DNA from: an uncultured bacterium
GTDB taxonomy: Bacteria > Myxococcota_A > Bradymonadia > UBA7976 > VGTA01
Length of the DNA stretch: 64,000 nt
Direction: 5' to 3'
Assembly: GCA_943788935.1 (NCBI GenBank)
Contig: CALSSE010000002.1
Span: 1-64,000 of the forward strand
Below, in pieces: positions 25,513 through 35,452 of this stretch. The translations under genes and the position numbers were made by a program. The first letter of the stretch is position 1; every line of letters begins with the position of its first letter. The notes beneath the pieces are model-generated. The model was not told the origin of the DNA and made no database searches. It saw only the letters and a list, made by a program, of their open reading frames with translations.

Positions 25513-27026
25513 TGATCTATACACCGATCCTCAGCAGCGATAATGAGCTCATCAAGCTCATCGGTCCAAAATTCACCATTAAATCGATACACGACTTGTT
25601 CAGGTTCAGCGATCTTACCGATCGGCGGAATGGGTCCACGCCCTTGGGGAGGCTTACGGCCCCTTAAGAGTGCGACGCCTAGCTCATGGGTGATTAATCT
25701 CACTCCTTCTTCTGCGCTGAGGAGCTCATCGGTTAAGCGCATAATCTCGAGACGGAGAGCACGCTCTCTCCTGGCCATCGCTGAGGCCTCTCCTTGGGCA
25801 TAGAGTTTGGTGAGCGCCTCCGTGAATTCAGACCCAAAAAGGTTTGAACGAGCGCGGATCATTTTTCTTTCTCGCCGTAGGCTCTCGATAAACCGAGAGA
25901 TTGATAGCAGCTCCCCTCTCTGGCTAGCTGCTTGTCGAAGGGCCTCTGACTTTTCAGGTAGTACTCCACTATACAGGTCATTTAGTGCACTTTTATACCT
26001 CTGACCCAGGCGGACAGCCGCTTGTCTCGCGGGTCCAAAATGACATAAACTTCGATAAGTCATCGCTTCTAGGATGAACCGTTCAGGAGCGATCAAATGT
26101 TGATAAATCGGAGCGTCGAGAGCGAGGAGGAATCCAAGAGCTCGCCTCGGAGATCCTTGCTGGTAGTGGGCCCAGGCGATCTCTAGGAGTAGACTCGGGT
26201 CGTCAGGGACTCTCTCCCGGACAAGTTCAAAATACTTGAGGGCTGAGCTCGAATCATCCTTTTGCATCGCTAAACGGGCGAGACTGATCATTGAGTCCCG
26301 CCACAATAGATCGATAATGCCTCGGTCTTCCGCCTCATTTTTCTTAGGCATCAGTTTGTCAGCGAGCGCTTTGAAACGCTTTTCAGCAGCACTTAGTTTA
26401 TTGAGAGCGACATCTCTCACTGCCATCACGTAGCGAGCTTTATCGATATAGGGACTGTTAGAGTGTATCTGCTTAAAGCGTCGCATCGCCCAACGCTCTT
26501 CACCCTGTCTGAGATCATGTAGGCCTTGATAGTAATGAATGAATGAGTCGATCTGTACACCCATCGTTGAGAACTCTTCAACCGCGATGTAGCGGTTGAT
26601 AAGCGCATCTTCATCGAAGATCCCTCTCTCCACGACTCTCTGTATACCTTCGATCGCTTCGGGGATGAGAGCTACATCCCTCTGACCGCTAGCAATTTGT
26701 AGATACCAAGCGGAAGAGGCATAGGATAAACCGATTTCCTCTGCACCTCTAGCGAGGAGCCTTAGAGCTCTATCGTATCGTGGGTCATCTTCATCAGTAT
26801 TACTTAGGTAGCGCCAAGCTGCTCGAGTGGAGAGCTCATGTCTACCCGCTTGAGACTGCTCAACACCAAAAAGGAACGCTTGTTGGTGCTCTTGTGGGAC
26901 CTCTAAAAAAACTTGTGAGAGACAGCCGTTCATCCCTAAGAGGCAGAGGGGGAAGAGCGCTCGTTTAAAGATCTCATTAAGAGAGTTTCTGAGCTGATGT
27001 AGAGGAGCGGTGGTTTTCTTACACAT
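25509..27026 (-). CDS. TPR-repeat lipoprotein, Glt-complex-like
   Basis: A 505-residue lipoprotein. The ATG at 27026 has GAGGAGGAACT directly upstream and starts 11 bases after the previous stop; an upstream in-frame start would overlap that gene. The signal peptide ends LLGMNGCLSQVF. Helical TPR-like repeats fill the middle (SLLLEIAWAHYQQGSPRRAL). A basic coiled-coil stretch follows, and the C-terminus has RFNGEFWTDELDELI and a terminal Cys. It belongs to the same operon as the outer-membrane protein and the large TPR lipoprotein. A role in an envelope-spanning machine is inferred from context only. Confidence 0.75.
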   Translation of the reverse strand: MCKKTTAPLHQLRNSLNEIFKRALFPLCLLGMNGCLSQVFLEVPQEHQQAFLFGVEQSQAGRHELSTRAAWRYLSNTDEDDPRYDRALRLLARGAEEIGLSYASSAWYLQIASGQRDVALIPEAIEGIQRVVERGIFDEDALINRYIAVEEFSTMGVQIDSFIHYYQGLHDLRQGEERWAMRRFKQIHSNSPYIDKARYVMAVRDVALNKLSAAEKRFKALADKLMPKKNEAEDRGIIDLLWRDSMISLARLAMQKDDSSSALKYFELVRERVPDDPSLLLEIAWAHYQQGSPRRALGFLLALDAPIYQHLIAPERFILEAMTYRSLCHFGPARQAAVRLGQRYKSALNDLYSGVLPEKSEALRQAASQRGELLSISRFIESLRRERKMIRARSNLFGSEFTEALTKLYAQGEASAMARRERALRLEIMRLTDELLSAEEGVRLITHELGVALLRGRKPPQGRGPIPPIGKIAEPEQVVYRFNGEFWTDELDELIIAAEDRCIDQ

Positions 27027-27037
27027 AGTTCCTCCTC

Positions 27038-27754
27038 TCAGAGTGAGAAGCCGACATTGACCCATAGTTCATTATGAAGGTCATCAGCGTTAAAGAAGGA
27101 CATCATTCTGACATCTAGTCGACTCGCAAAGCCTCCTGTATGTAGAAGTTTAACCCCTAGCCCACCATTGACGACCGGTCGACTCGTCTGACTGAGCCAG
27201 CCATACCCCCCTCCCGCGATGAAGAATAGCTCGCCATAAGCCATCTTCTCGTTGAGCCATGCTCCCTTCCAGTAGAGAGGTTTGAAAACGAGGTTAGAGG
27301 TCGCGAAGACCTTGACTCGCTCAAAGGGTGTTGCTTGGAGTTTATAAGCTCTGAGTTCGTCTTCAAGCGCGGTCTTAAACTCAAAGCTATATGCAGCAGA
27401 GATGGCTTCCCAAGCCCAGAGGTGATCACGGTGAATCGTCAAGCTCCCTCCTGCAGTGATCCCCTTTTTAAAGGCGTCAAGTGGTAAGAGCCCGGCAGCT
27501 AGCGTCCACTCATAGGTGGGTAACTCCCGTCGATTTTGTACGACCTGTTTGGGTACTCCTCCTTCAGCAAAGCTGATGGAGGCTGAGCAAGTGATCGACA
27601 ACCCTAAACAGGCAATTAAACTGAGGAGTAAGCCTCCGGATTGCCAGTCATAGGGACGGTGGTGATGAAGGTAATCAATAGGCTTCGAGTTCGACCAGGA
27701 TGATTGCTGCATAGATCTACGCTCACTCAAGATGTTCGTCATGATTAAGGACAT
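27038..27754 (-). CDS. putative outer-membrane beta-barrel protein
   Basis: A 238-residue protein with a late signal peptide (GGLLLSLIACLGLSITCSAS, about residues 40-60, then SFAEGG). Six to eight amphipathic strands follow, and it ends in the aromatic GFSL, typical of outer-membrane barrels. The stretch HLWAWEAISAAYSFEF and later GELFFIAGGGYGWLSQ resemble the outer membrane beta-barrel domain proteins of Myxococcota. It heads the operon. The first ATG lies inside a 16-base palindrome (27752-27767); an ATG four codons on is an alternative start. Confidence 0.68.
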   Translation of the reverse strand: MSLIMTNILSERRSMQQSSWSNSKPIDYLHHHRPYDWQSGGLLLSLIACLGLSITCSASISFAEGGVPKQVVQNRRELPTYEWTLAAGLLPLDAFKKGITAGGSLTIHRDHLWAWEAISAAYSFEFKTALEDELRAYKLQATPFERVKVFATSNLVFKPLYWKGAWLNEKMAYGELFFIAGGGYGWLSQTSRPVVNGGLGVKLLHTGGFASRLDVRMMSFFNADDLHNELWVNVGFSL

Positions 27755-27767
27755 CGCGAACGCGATG
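27752..27767. promoter_or_regulatory. palindrome over the start codon of the barrel gene
   Basis: CATCGCG-AA-CGCGATG is a perfect 7-bp inverted repeat with a two-base centre that contains the putative start codon of the operon's first gene. It could be a regulator site, a translation-blocking hairpin, or the stem of an argS terminator without a T-run. The 78-bp gap between argS and this gene holds nothing else. Confidence 0.4.
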
Positions 27768-27832
27768 CCTAATGGAGAGAGTACGACGAAGCGACTTGAG
27801 CCTCAACCTTGAATCTTAGGTTAAATTTTAAA

Positions 27833-29668
27833 TCACATTCTCTCGGGGACCTCTATCCCTAAGAGTTCTAAACCAAGGTTGAGCGTCTCCAAGCAAAGAG
27901 AGACGAGAGAGAGCCAAGCTCCCTGTTGCGCGAGATCTTCTTCTCTGACGATATTGCAGGCCTGATAGAAGGAACTAAAGGATTGAGAAACATTAAATAA
28001 ATACTCGCACAAGAGGTGTGGCGTCTTCTTAGCGCGAACTTGGGTAAGGACTGTGGGTAGCTTACTCAATTCCAAGGCGAGAGCTCGGTCAGCCCCACCT
28101 CTCAACTGAATAGTCGACCTCTTAATCCCTCGCTCATCGGCCTTGGTGAGGATTGACTTGATTCTTACCGCCGCATATAAAAGGTAAGGACCGGTCTTGC
28201 CCTCAAAAGCGCAGAAGTCCTCGAGACGCAAGATATAGTCACTGGCTCGATGGTTACTAAGATCTCCAAACTTTATGGCCGCTACAGCAACAGATTGAGC
28301 GACAGCGGCTCTCGTCTCTTCATTGGCACCTTTGAGAGTCTGTGATTGCATCTCTCCCTCATTGAGGCGACGTTGAGCAGCTTCGATCGCCATCTCTACT
28401 ACCTCACGAAGTTTTATGGTACCTCCCGAACGGGTCTTGAAGGGTCGTCCATCCTCTCCATTAATCGTCCCGAACTTAATATGTTCAAGATGAGCGCTCT
28501 CGCTAACGATCCCCACTCTATGAGCGGCTTGGAAGACTTGTTTAAAGTGCATCTCTTGTCTAGCGTCAACGACATAGAGCATCTCTTCTGCCTGCTCTTT
28601 GGCTCTCATACTGATCGTCGCTAGATCGCTAGTGTGATAGGTCGACCCACCGTCACTCTTGCGAAGCATCAAAGGCACTATCTCTTCTCCCTTGGCGTTG
28701 AGGAGAGGTATGATTAACGCGCCATCACTCTCTTGAGCTTCCCCCTGCTCGATCAATGACTCAACCATAGGTGTAATCTCAGGCTGAGCATGACTCTCAC
28801 CATGCCAAAGATCAAAATGAACACCGAACGGAGCAATGTCACGTTTAATCTCGGCGATAGAGAGATTGACGAAGTGACGCCATAAAGCGGTATAGCCTCG
28901 ATGACCAGCTTGGAGCTTAGCGGTGGCCTCGCTCGCTTGCGCTCTCACTTTAGGGTCCTCTTTAGAGCGGGTTGAGGCTAGCGGGTAGAGACGGTTCATG
29001 TCAGCGAGAGAGATAGGTGACTCCACAGGGTACTCCCCTTTGTGGCTCTCATTGAAATAGGGTAGGTGGGGCTGCTCTTCTCTGACCGCTTCGATCAACA
29101 TGCCCATCTGCGTTCCCCAATCCCCGAGGTGGACATCGCCAATGACTTCTTCACCGAGAAAAACGAAGACTCTGCGGAGTGTCTCACCAATGATTGTTGA
29201 TCTCAAGTGACCAATATGCAGTTGCTTAGCGACGTTATATCCACCAAAATCAATGAAGATCTTCTTGGGCTGTTTGACCGTATCGCATAATAGTCGATCA
29301 TCGGCGAGCGCTAGGTTAGAGCGTTGAGCGAGGACTGCATCGCTGAGGCTTATGTTGATAAACCCAGGTCCTGCAATGTCTAGCGCTGAGAACAGTGATC
29401 TCTCTTCGGGGCTGAATTGATCGATCCATAACTGGGCGATATCCCGAGGAGATCTCTTCAATGCCTTGGCGGAGGCGAGCGCTCCATTACATTGGAAGTC
29501 TGCTCCTTTATTTGACTGAAAAACAGTCGCCAAGTGAAGAGGAATCCCTATGGCTTGTGCCCGCTTTTCGAAGAGCTCGGTGAGCGCTCGCTCAAGCGGA
29601 TGTCGCAGATTCAGTAGCTCGGTCTCAGCAGACGTTGACGCCCCCTCGTTAACATGTGTGTCGCTCAT
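27833..29668 (-). CDS. argS: arginyl-tRNA synthetase
   Basis: A class I aminoacyl-tRNA synthetase that charges tRNA-Arg in the cytoplasm. The HIGH motif appears as AKQLHIGHLRST (about residues 147-158), followed by GDVHLGDWGTQMGMLI, which is specific to ArgRS. The KMSKS region is degenerate (FKTRSGGTIKL), as is usual for ArgRS. The C-terminal anticodon-binding DALR domain ends with NLGLELLGIEVPERM. The length of 611 residues is a little above the typical 560-590. It is leftward and upstream of the barrel/TPR operon, probably with its own transcript. Confidence 0.95.
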   Translation of the reverse strand: MSDTHVNEGASTSAETELLNLRHPLERALTELFEKRAQAIGIPLHLATVFQSNKGADFQCNGALASAKALKRSPRDIAQLWIDQFSPEERSLFSALDIAGPGFINISLSDAVLAQRSNLALADDRLLCDTVKQPKKIFIDFGGYNVAKQLHIGHLRSTIIGETLRRVFVFLGEEVIGDVHLGDWGTQMGMLIEAVREEQPHLPYFNESHKGEYPVESPISLADMNRLYPLASTRSKEDPKVRAQASEATAKLQAGHRGYTALWRHFVNLSIAEIKRDIAPFGVHFDLWHGESHAQPEITPMVESLIEQGEAQESDGALIIPLLNAKGEEIVPLMLRKSDGGSTYHTSDLATISMRAKEQAEEMLYVVDARQEMHFKQVFQAAHRVGIVSESAHLEHIKFGTINGEDGRPFKTRSGGTIKLREVVEMAIEAAQRRLNEGEMQSQTLKGANEETRAAVAQSVAVAAIKFGDLSNHRASDYILRLEDFCAFEGKTGPYLLYAAVRIKSILTKADERGIKRSTIQLRGGADRALALELSKLPTVLTQVRAKKTPHLLCEYLFNVSQSFSSFYQACNIVREEDLAQQGAWLSLVSLCLETLNLGLELLGIEVPERM

Positions 29669-29964
29669 GTGGCTCGTTTCTTAAGGTGTAGATGTGGTTA
29701 TCTAGATAGTAACGATCGATGACTACAGATCGCCATAGAGATGAGGCAGGAATATATAGCCCTCTCCGCTGAAAACAAGTCCAAGTATGCTGAATGTGAT
29801 TGAGTAATACTTGATATAGATGTTTAGTCGGAGCAGAGAAGACATTCTTTAATAAGTTTTCTAGCGACGTTTCTCTCGGGGTTCGAATCAATAGCTATGG
29901 ACTTGAGTCGAGTTGTCAATGTTACGAGTCTCGATGACAAGGTCTTTATCTACCAACTTTCTGA
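29669..29964. other. argS-gpx divergent intergenic region
   Basis: This stretch of about 300 bp between the divergent argS and glutathione peroxidase genes holds no recognised gene. An 80-codon frame on the minus strand (29649-29891) overlaps the argS start and has no recognisable domain. Promoters for both genes must lie here, but I see no strong consensus boxes. Confidence 0.4.
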
Positions 29965-30618
29965 ATGGTAAGCAGGCTTATGAGAACAAAAATATCAACT
30001 TTTCTCTTAGATGGGGTCCCGTTACTGACACTCTTCTTTACACTGTCTTTGAACATAATAAACTATAAGTCAAGCGTGGCCGAGACACCGGCTTCTGGGG
30101 CTCATACAAGGATCAACAACATGGTTACTAACCCCACTGTCCTCAATCACACCGTAAAAACGATCGACGGGGCAGAGGTCAGTTTTGCAGATTACCGAGG
30201 CAAGTCATTACTAATTGTCAACACCGCTTCATACTGTGGTTACACTAAGCAATATGCCGACCTTAAAAAGCTCCAAGATCTCTTCTCCGCTCGCGGCTTT
30301 ACCGTTCTAGCTTTCCCCTGCAATGATTTTGGAGCTCAAGAGCCTGGGAGCGCCAAAGAGATTAAGCGATTCTGTAAGGCCAAGTTCGATATTAACTTCC
30401 CTCTCTTCGAGAAGGTACACGCTCGCGGTGAGAGTAAGAGTCCACTGTATAAAACCTTAACCGAGGAGACCGCTGAGGGGGTTAAGGGTGAAGTAAAATG
30501 GAATTTCACAAAGTTCCTAGTTAATCCCCGAGGAGAAGTGGTGGCTCGCTTTGAGTCGGGAGTCAACCCCAACAGCTCTGAGGTACATAAGGCGATTGAA
30601 GAGACCCTTAAGCCCTAA
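29965..30618 (+). CDS. glutathione peroxidase family protein, exported or membrane-anchored
   Basis: A thiol peroxidase of the GPx/BtuE family that reduces hydrogen or lipid peroxides. NTASYCGYT holds the peroxidatic Cys91 (Cys instead of selenocysteine). FPCNDFGAQEPG supplies Cys119 (probable resolving Cys) and catalytic Gln125. KWNFTKFLV gives the Trp-Asn pair, so the tetrad is complete. The first 45 residues hold a hydrophobic stretch (VPLLTLFFTLSLNII), suggesting export or membrane anchoring, unlike the cytoplasmic E. coli enzyme. An ATG at 29980 is an alternative start. A weak CTCTC/GAGAG hairpin lies downstream. Confidence 0.9.
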   Translation: MVSRLMRTKISTFLLDGVPLLTLFFTLSLNIINYKSSVAETPASGAHTRINNMVTNPTVLNHTVKTIDGAEVSFADYRGKSLLIVNTASYCGYTKQYADLKKLQDLFSARGFTVLAFPCNDFGAQEPGSAKEIKRFCKAKFDINFPLFEKVHARGESKSPLYKTLTEETAEGVKGEVKWNFTKFLVNPRGEVVARFESGVNPNSSEVHKAIEETLKP

Positions 30619-30894
30619 ATCAGGTCTCCCTTAAACCATAAAAGAGCCCTTGACCATGATTGAATTCTCTCCGCAAAAATGAGAGGATCTACCGATGTTT
30701 TGGTCATCAAACTACCGATGAGCCTCTCCCCTCCTCTTTATGAGAGTTTATGAGAGATCTTCTGGCGCCTTAGTTTGGTCAATATATGCCAAGATGAGCA
30801 GAGATAAGTAGAGATGAGGAGTCATTACTGATCACTGAATTTTGTCTTTGATAAGATCGATTTACACAGGTAAGAGCTGAACGTGGAGGGTATA

Positions 30895-32172
30895 ATGTTT
30901 AAGGACTATAGCACAATCGAGGTATTCGACCCCGAGTTGGCGGCTGCGATGAGCGCCGAAGCTCAACGGCAAGAAGATCATGTAGAGTTAATCGCCAGTG
31001 AAAACTACACGAGTCCCCGAGTTTTAGCTGCTCAAGGGAGTGTGCTCACGAACAAGTATGCTGAGGGCTATCCGGGCAAGAGGTACTATGGTGGCTGTGA
31101 ATATGTAGATCAAGCTGAAGCATTAGCCATTGAACGAGCGAAAGAGCTCTTCGGTGCAGACTACGCGAATGTACAGCCACACTCGGGCTCACAAGCGAAC
31201 GCTGCTGTCTATCTGGCCTTGTGTAAACCTCATGATACGGTCTTAGGGATGAGTCTCGCTGATGGCGGCCACCTCACACATGGATCGAAGGTCAATTTTT
31301 CTGGAAAGATTTATAATTCTGTAGAATACGGCATTGATGAGAACGGGCTCATGGATTATGACGCGCTGTTTGAGGCAGCTCGGACTCATAAACCCAAACT
31401 TATCGTCGCCGGTTTCTCTGCGTATTCACGAGTTATGGATTGGAGTAAGTTTCGGGATATCGCAGATGAGGTAGGTGCTTACCTATTGGTGGACATGGCT
31501 CATATCGCTGGTTTAGTCGCGGCTGGGGTTTATCCTAATCCTGTCCCTTATGCAGATGTGGTGACCACTACTACTCATAAGACTCTGAGAGGGCCTCGGT
31601 CAGGCCTCATCTTAGCTAAGGAGAACCCAGCGCTCGCCAAGAAGTTTAACTCAGCGGTCTTTCCGGGGATGCAGGGTGGGCCATTGATGCATGTAATCGC
31701 CGCCAAAGCCGTAGCCTTTAAAGAGGCGATGTCAGCAGAGTTTAGAGAGTATCAAGTCAAGGTGATCGCTAACGCGCAGGCAATGGCGGGAGTATTTATG
31801 TCCCGTGGCTTTGATGTGGTCAGCGGTGGGACAGATAACCATCTCATGTTGGTCAGTTTGATCAAGAAGGGGATCACCGGCAAAGCAGCAGATGCTTCGC
31901 TCGATAGAGCCCATATTACAGTAAACAAGAATGCGGTTCCTAATGATCCCAAGAGTCCCTTTGTGACCAGCGGGATCAGGATTGGCACACCAGCGATTAC
32001 CACTCGTGGCTTTGGTGAAGAGGAGTCGATTACTCTTGCCGGATGGATGTGCGACTTGATGGATGCCCTCGCCGCAGAAAAACGTGGAGAGGAGGTCGAT
32101 ATGAGCGAAGTAGAGGCTAGAATTAGCGCTCAGGTGAAAGCCCTCTGCGCTCACTTCCCCGTGTATCGCTGA
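30895..32172 (+). CDS. glyA: serine hydroxymethyltransferase
   Basis: A PLP enzyme that interconverts serine and glycine with tetrahydrofolate, feeding one-carbon metabolism. [19 protein letters not shown] and [20 protein letters not shown] are near-universal GlyA sequences. The PLP lysine lies in [16 protein letters not shown]. The ATG at 30895 is chosen because GGAGGG precedes it; a GTG 12 bases earlier is in frame. The length of about 425 residues is normal. The upstream region (30619-30894) has short repeated GAGAG and ATGAGAG blocks but no riboswitch I can recognise. Confidence 0.96.
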   Translation: MFKDYSTIEVFDPELAAAMSAEAQRQEDHVELIASENYTSPRVLAAQGSVLTNKYAEGYPGKRYYGGCEYVDQAEALAIERAKELFGADYANVQPHSGSQANAAVYLALCKPHDTVLGMSLADGGHLTHGSKVNFSGKIYNSVEYGIDENGLMDYDALFEAARTHKPKLIVAGFSAYSRVMDWSKFRDIADEVGAYLLVDMAHIAGLVAAGVYPNPVPYADVVTTTTHKTLRGPRSGLILAKENPALAKKFNSAVFPGMQGGPLMHVIAAKAVAFKEAMSAEFREYQVKVIANAQAMAGVFMSRGFDVVSGGTDNHLMLVSLIKKGITGKAADASLDRAHITVNKNAVPNDPKSPFVTSGIRIGTPAITTRGFGEEESITLAGWMCDLMDALAAEKRGEEVDMSEVEARISAQVKALCAHFPVYR

Positions 32173-32198
32173 GAGTAAGTATCGCTGAGGATAATCTA

Positions 32199-32654
32199 CT
32201 AGCCTCTCCCACGATAGTGAGCTACGCCTGGGTCGGGTAACCACACATCCTTAGGGAGCTCTCCACTCTGCCAGAAGACGTCGATCGGCATCCCTCCTCT
32301 AGGGTACCAATAGCCACAGATCCTGAACCATCGGGGGGAGAGTAGCTCAACGAGTGTCTTCCCGACCTCTACTGTACAGGCTTCATGGAAGGCTTGATGG
32401 TTTCTGAAGCTGCTAAAATAAAGTTTCAGAGACTTTGACTCGACCAACCATTGATCCGGTACATAATCGATCACCAAGTGAGCGAAGTCTGGCTGCCCGG
32501 TCACCGGACACAGGGAGGTGAACTCCGGCTGCGAGAAGCGGGCGATATAGTTAGTGTCGGGGTGGGGGTTAGGGACACGCTCTAGCTCTGCTTCTGAAGG
32601 AGAAGCGGGTAAAGAGCTCACTTTGCCTAAATGTCTTAAAGCCTGTTCTGTCAT
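32199..32654 (-). CDS. queF: NADPH-dependent 7-cyano-7-deazaguanine reductase QueF
   Basis: A 151-residue tunnelling-fold enzyme that reduces preQ0 to preQ1 in queuosine tRNA modification. Family features are [19 protein letters not shown] with the catalytic Cys and Asp, the QueF motif region [15 protein letters not shown] (canonical ES-[LK]-S-[LF]-K-L-Y), and a C-terminal [10 protein letters not shown]. It corresponds to the short, unimodular QueF type. It starts 26 bases after the RND exporter stop on the same strand and is convergent with glyA. Confidence 0.94.
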   Translation of the reverse strand: MTEQALRHLGKVSSLPASPSEAELERVPNPHPDTNYIARFSQPEFTSLCPVTGQPDFAHLVIDYVPDQWLVESKSLKLYFSSFRNHQAFHEACTVEVGKTLVELLSPRWFRICGYWYPRGGMPIDVFWQSGELPKDVWLPDPGVAHYRGRG

Positions 32655-32680
32655 CTCGGACTCTCTCTGAAAATTGATGG

Positions 32681-35302
32681 TTAAGCGCTCTGTTTAACAT
32701 GTGGGGGATAAGCGACCCGTAAAATAGCGGGGCAGATCAGTAAGTCCACAAAAAATGCGACCATGACTGTCGATCCAATAATAACCCCAAAGCGGCTGAC
32801 CGCCTCTATGGAGGCGAAGAGGTATACGCTGAAGCCGACACAGAGTAAAATACTTGTGCTGAGCATCGCACGTCCAGCATGAGTCACTGATTCATGTATG
32901 GCCAGTTCTCGGTCACCCGTACGTTGAAGAGAAACTTGAAAGTGGTGGAGGAGGTGAATGGTATCATCGACGGCGATCCCTAAAGCGATAGAAGCGATCA
33001 GTAAGTTATTTAAGTCGAGGGGAATACCGACCAACCCTAGGGTCCCAATCATGAGTAAGATGGGAAATAAATTAGGGATCATCGCCAACAAACCCATCTT
33101 TAGACCTCGGAGCATCAAGATCATCAACAGGGTGATGACCGCAAAAGCAGCGAGGAAGCTCTTCACCAAGTCACCGAGTAGAGAGGTAATAATGGTGTAA
33201 GCGAGGTAAACTCCTCCAGTAGGTTTCAACTCCACTTGATCAGCGCCTAGTGGTGTGAAATAGAGCTTTATTCCTCGCTGTACATGATCGATAAGACCCG
33301 TATAGCTTGTCGCCTCTTGCCACTTCACTTGCAGGGTGAGATGAGAATGCCTTAAGTCAATCGTAGTGAGTCGTCTAAGCTCTTCAGGGCTCTGTAGCTC
33401 AAAGAGACTCATGAGTTGGCTCGCTTCTCGTTGTGGGTCACCTTCACTCAGCGTCGGTAGTCGATAAGCATCATCTTGATCGATCAGCGCCCGTCGGGTC
33501 TCTTTTACGATGTTCGTCACGCTGAGAGCGTGTCCTACGATCTTTTCTCCTTGGGGGCTGACATAGTTTAATAGATGTTTAGACATCGACTCTAAAGCGT
33601 GAAGGAGGTGAATATTCTTTACCCCTCCTTCTATGGAGTCAGCATTGATGACAATTTGAATATTAGCGACTCCCCCTAGTTCCCGGTCGACTTCTAAGAC
33701 AGCGCTCTTAATGGGGTGATCATTAGGCAAGGTTTCTAGGTCATCGTGCCAAACCTCTAATCGACTCGCTCCAAAGATCGCTACAAAAAACAGAATCAGC
33801 CCGCTAAAGAGAACCGCGACTCGACCCCGGCGACCCTCTGATAATCTTACCAAGAAGTTAAGCGTGACATCTATGCGATCTTTTGAACGCTCTCCCTCTT
33901 GTTCATCTCTACCATCTCTCTCTATGGGAGACAGATGCCGGTCACCTTGCCATAGTAAGAACAAAGGGAGAGTGATCAGAGAGTGTAATAGAGCGAAGAT
34001 CACCCCTATCCCTCCGGCGATCCCCATCTCCTGAATCGCGGTGACCGAAGCGAATTTAAAACTTAATAACCCAATCATAGTGGTGAGAGAGGTGAACAGG
34101 ATAGGTGGACCGGTCATCCCCCCCGCTACAATAATGCTCTCACGATGGTTGACCCCTTCTCGTCTCAAGGTTCTAAAAATCGACTGGAGATGGATGGAGT
34201 CTCCGAGGCCCACACAGAGAAGGAAAGCGGGTAGTATACTAGAGAGTAGATTAAGAGACATCCCCATTAGCGCCATAAAGCCCATCGTCCAAATCACTGA
34301 GATCGCCACCACGACGATTGGGCCAATGACCATGAGGGGGGCTCGAAACAGATAGAGGAGGGCGAGGAACATGGCTAGGCCACTAAAGCCTAATAAGCGA
34401 CTTAAGTCGTGGAGGACGATCTCATTTAGAGCCGCATTGACCGCAGGCGTGCCGGTAACTCTCAGCGTAAAACCTTCGGCTTGATGAGAGTCGGAGATCT
34501 GACTGAGCGCTTTAAAGACATGCTGCATGTCGTCATCGCTCATAAACATCACCCTTACCATGATGACGGTGAGATTCCCCTCAGAGTTGACTAGCCTCTT
34601 TGCTAGCAGAGGATCACTGAGTGCCTCTGACTTTAAGCGGATAATATCCTGGGGAGAGGGGATAGGGTCAAACCAAGGTTTAACTGAGAGTGATCCATTA
34701 ATGTTTGTCGTCCGTCTCGCGCTCACTAGGGATGTGGTCTCTTCAACGATTGACCCCTCTGTTTCTCCTCCCCAGTCATCCTCTTCTCCGAGCTCAAATT
34801 CATTATTGAGCGCTTCTAAAGTCTCCTCCGCCGAGCTCTGCGTTTGACCTTGATTCTGAAGTGGACCTTTGGGTTCAGCGCTCTCTCCAAACCGTTGCCC
34901 AAGACTCTTGATCGGTAAGTTAAGCGCTGAGATCTCTGCTTCAAGAGCTTTCAGTTTACTCAAAAAACTCTCAGTGAAGACATCCCCGCGCGCAGAGATC
35001 ATGAATAGATCATCTCGACCAAACATATCTCGATAATGCTCTCGATTAAGAACTGCATCTGAGTCAGGAGGCGTGAACATCTCTAGGCTATTGTTGACTT
35101 TAATATGATGAACGACTGCCCAAATCGCTCCGAGACTGATGAGGGCTGTCACCATCGAGATAAGTAGTGGCTGAGAGATCACGGTTTTGATCAACCCCAT
35201 GAAGAAGGGGTTTGTCTTGTGGTGTTGAGCAGAATTTACCTCAACAGTGGGCTCAGCTGAGCTTGGATTTAATCGTCTCAAGTGTATTCTCCGAAACATC
35301 AT
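32681..35302 (-). CDS. RND superfamily (MMPL-type) exporter
   Basis: An 873-residue inner-membrane transporter with two homologous halves. Each has one helix, a large periplasmic domain, and a bundle of about five helices. Helices include [18 protein letters not shown], the first bundle starting [19 protein letters not shown], and the second with [22 protein letters not shown], whose D-D-T-I-H-L motif is the proton-relay signature of the MMPL family. An acidic insert (about residues 155-180, [13 protein letters not shown]) interrupts the first periplasmic domain. The substrate is unknown; lipid or hopanoid export is the usual guess for this branch. It probably shares a transcript with queF. 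Confidence 0.85.
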   Translation of the reverse strand: MMFRRIHLRRLNPSSAEPTVEVNSAQHHKTNPFFMGLIKTVISQPLLISMVTALISLGAIWAVVHHIKVNNSLEMFTPPDSDAVLNREHYRDMFGRDDLFMISARGDVFTESFLSKLKALEAEISALNLPIKSLGQRFGESAEPKGPLQNQGQTQSSAEETLEALNNEFELGEEDDWGGETEGSIVEETTSLVSARRTTNINGSLSVKPWFDPIPSPQDIIRLKSEALSDPLLAKRLVNSEGNLTVIMVRVMFMSDDDMQHVFKALSQISDSHQAEGFTLRVTGTPAVNAALNEIVLHDLSRLLGFSGLAMFLALLYLFRAPLMVIGPIVVVAISVIWTMGFMALMGMSLNLLSSILPAFLLCVGLGDSIHLQSIFRTLRREGVNHRESIIVAGGMTGPPILFTSLTTMIGLLSFKFASVTAIQEMGIAGGIGVIFALLHSLITLPLFLLWQGDRHLSPIERDGRDEQEGERSKDRIDVTLNFLVRLSEGRRGRVAVLFSGLILFFVAIFGASRLEVWHDDLETLPNDHPIKSAVLEVDRELGGVANIQIVINADSIEGGVKNIHLLHALESMSKHLLNYVSPQGEKIVGHALSVTNIVKETRRALIDQDDAYRLPTLSEGDPQREASQLMSLFELQSPEELRRLTTIDLRHSHLTLQVKWQEATSYTGLIDHVQRGIKLYFTPLGADQVELKPTGGVYLAYTIITSLLGDLVKSFLAAFAVITLLMILMLRGLKMGLLAMIPNLFPILLMIGTLGLVGIPLDLNNLLIASIALGIAVDDTIHLLHHFQVSLQRTGDRELAIHESVTHAGRAMLSTSILLCVGFSVYLFASIEAVSRFGVIIGSTVMVAFFVDLLICPAILRVAYPPHVKQSA

Positions 35303-35452
35303 TTATGAGAAGATGAAGATCTTAGAGACTTGTCGCTTAACTGCCATTAAAATATGGTTTTAACATCCATGAGTAAAGAGTCTTTTGACTCTGCTTTCGC
35401 TTTCCCATACACCGAGAGCACTTCATTTAATCAATAGAGAAGGATAAAACAG

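Noticed and set aside
29649..29891. 80-codon minus-strand frame upstream of argS
   Set aside because: It overlaps the argS start by 20 bases, has no recognised domain and no clear ribosome site. Kept only as a remark.
30619..30894. Possible riboswitch before glyA
   Set aside because: No glycine, SAM or tetrahydrofolate riboswitch core could be recognised; only short purine-rich repeats are visible.
31732..32244. 170-codon minus-strand frame across the glyA end
   Set aside because: It is a shadow of glyA, which is unambiguous; no domain is recognised in the shadow.
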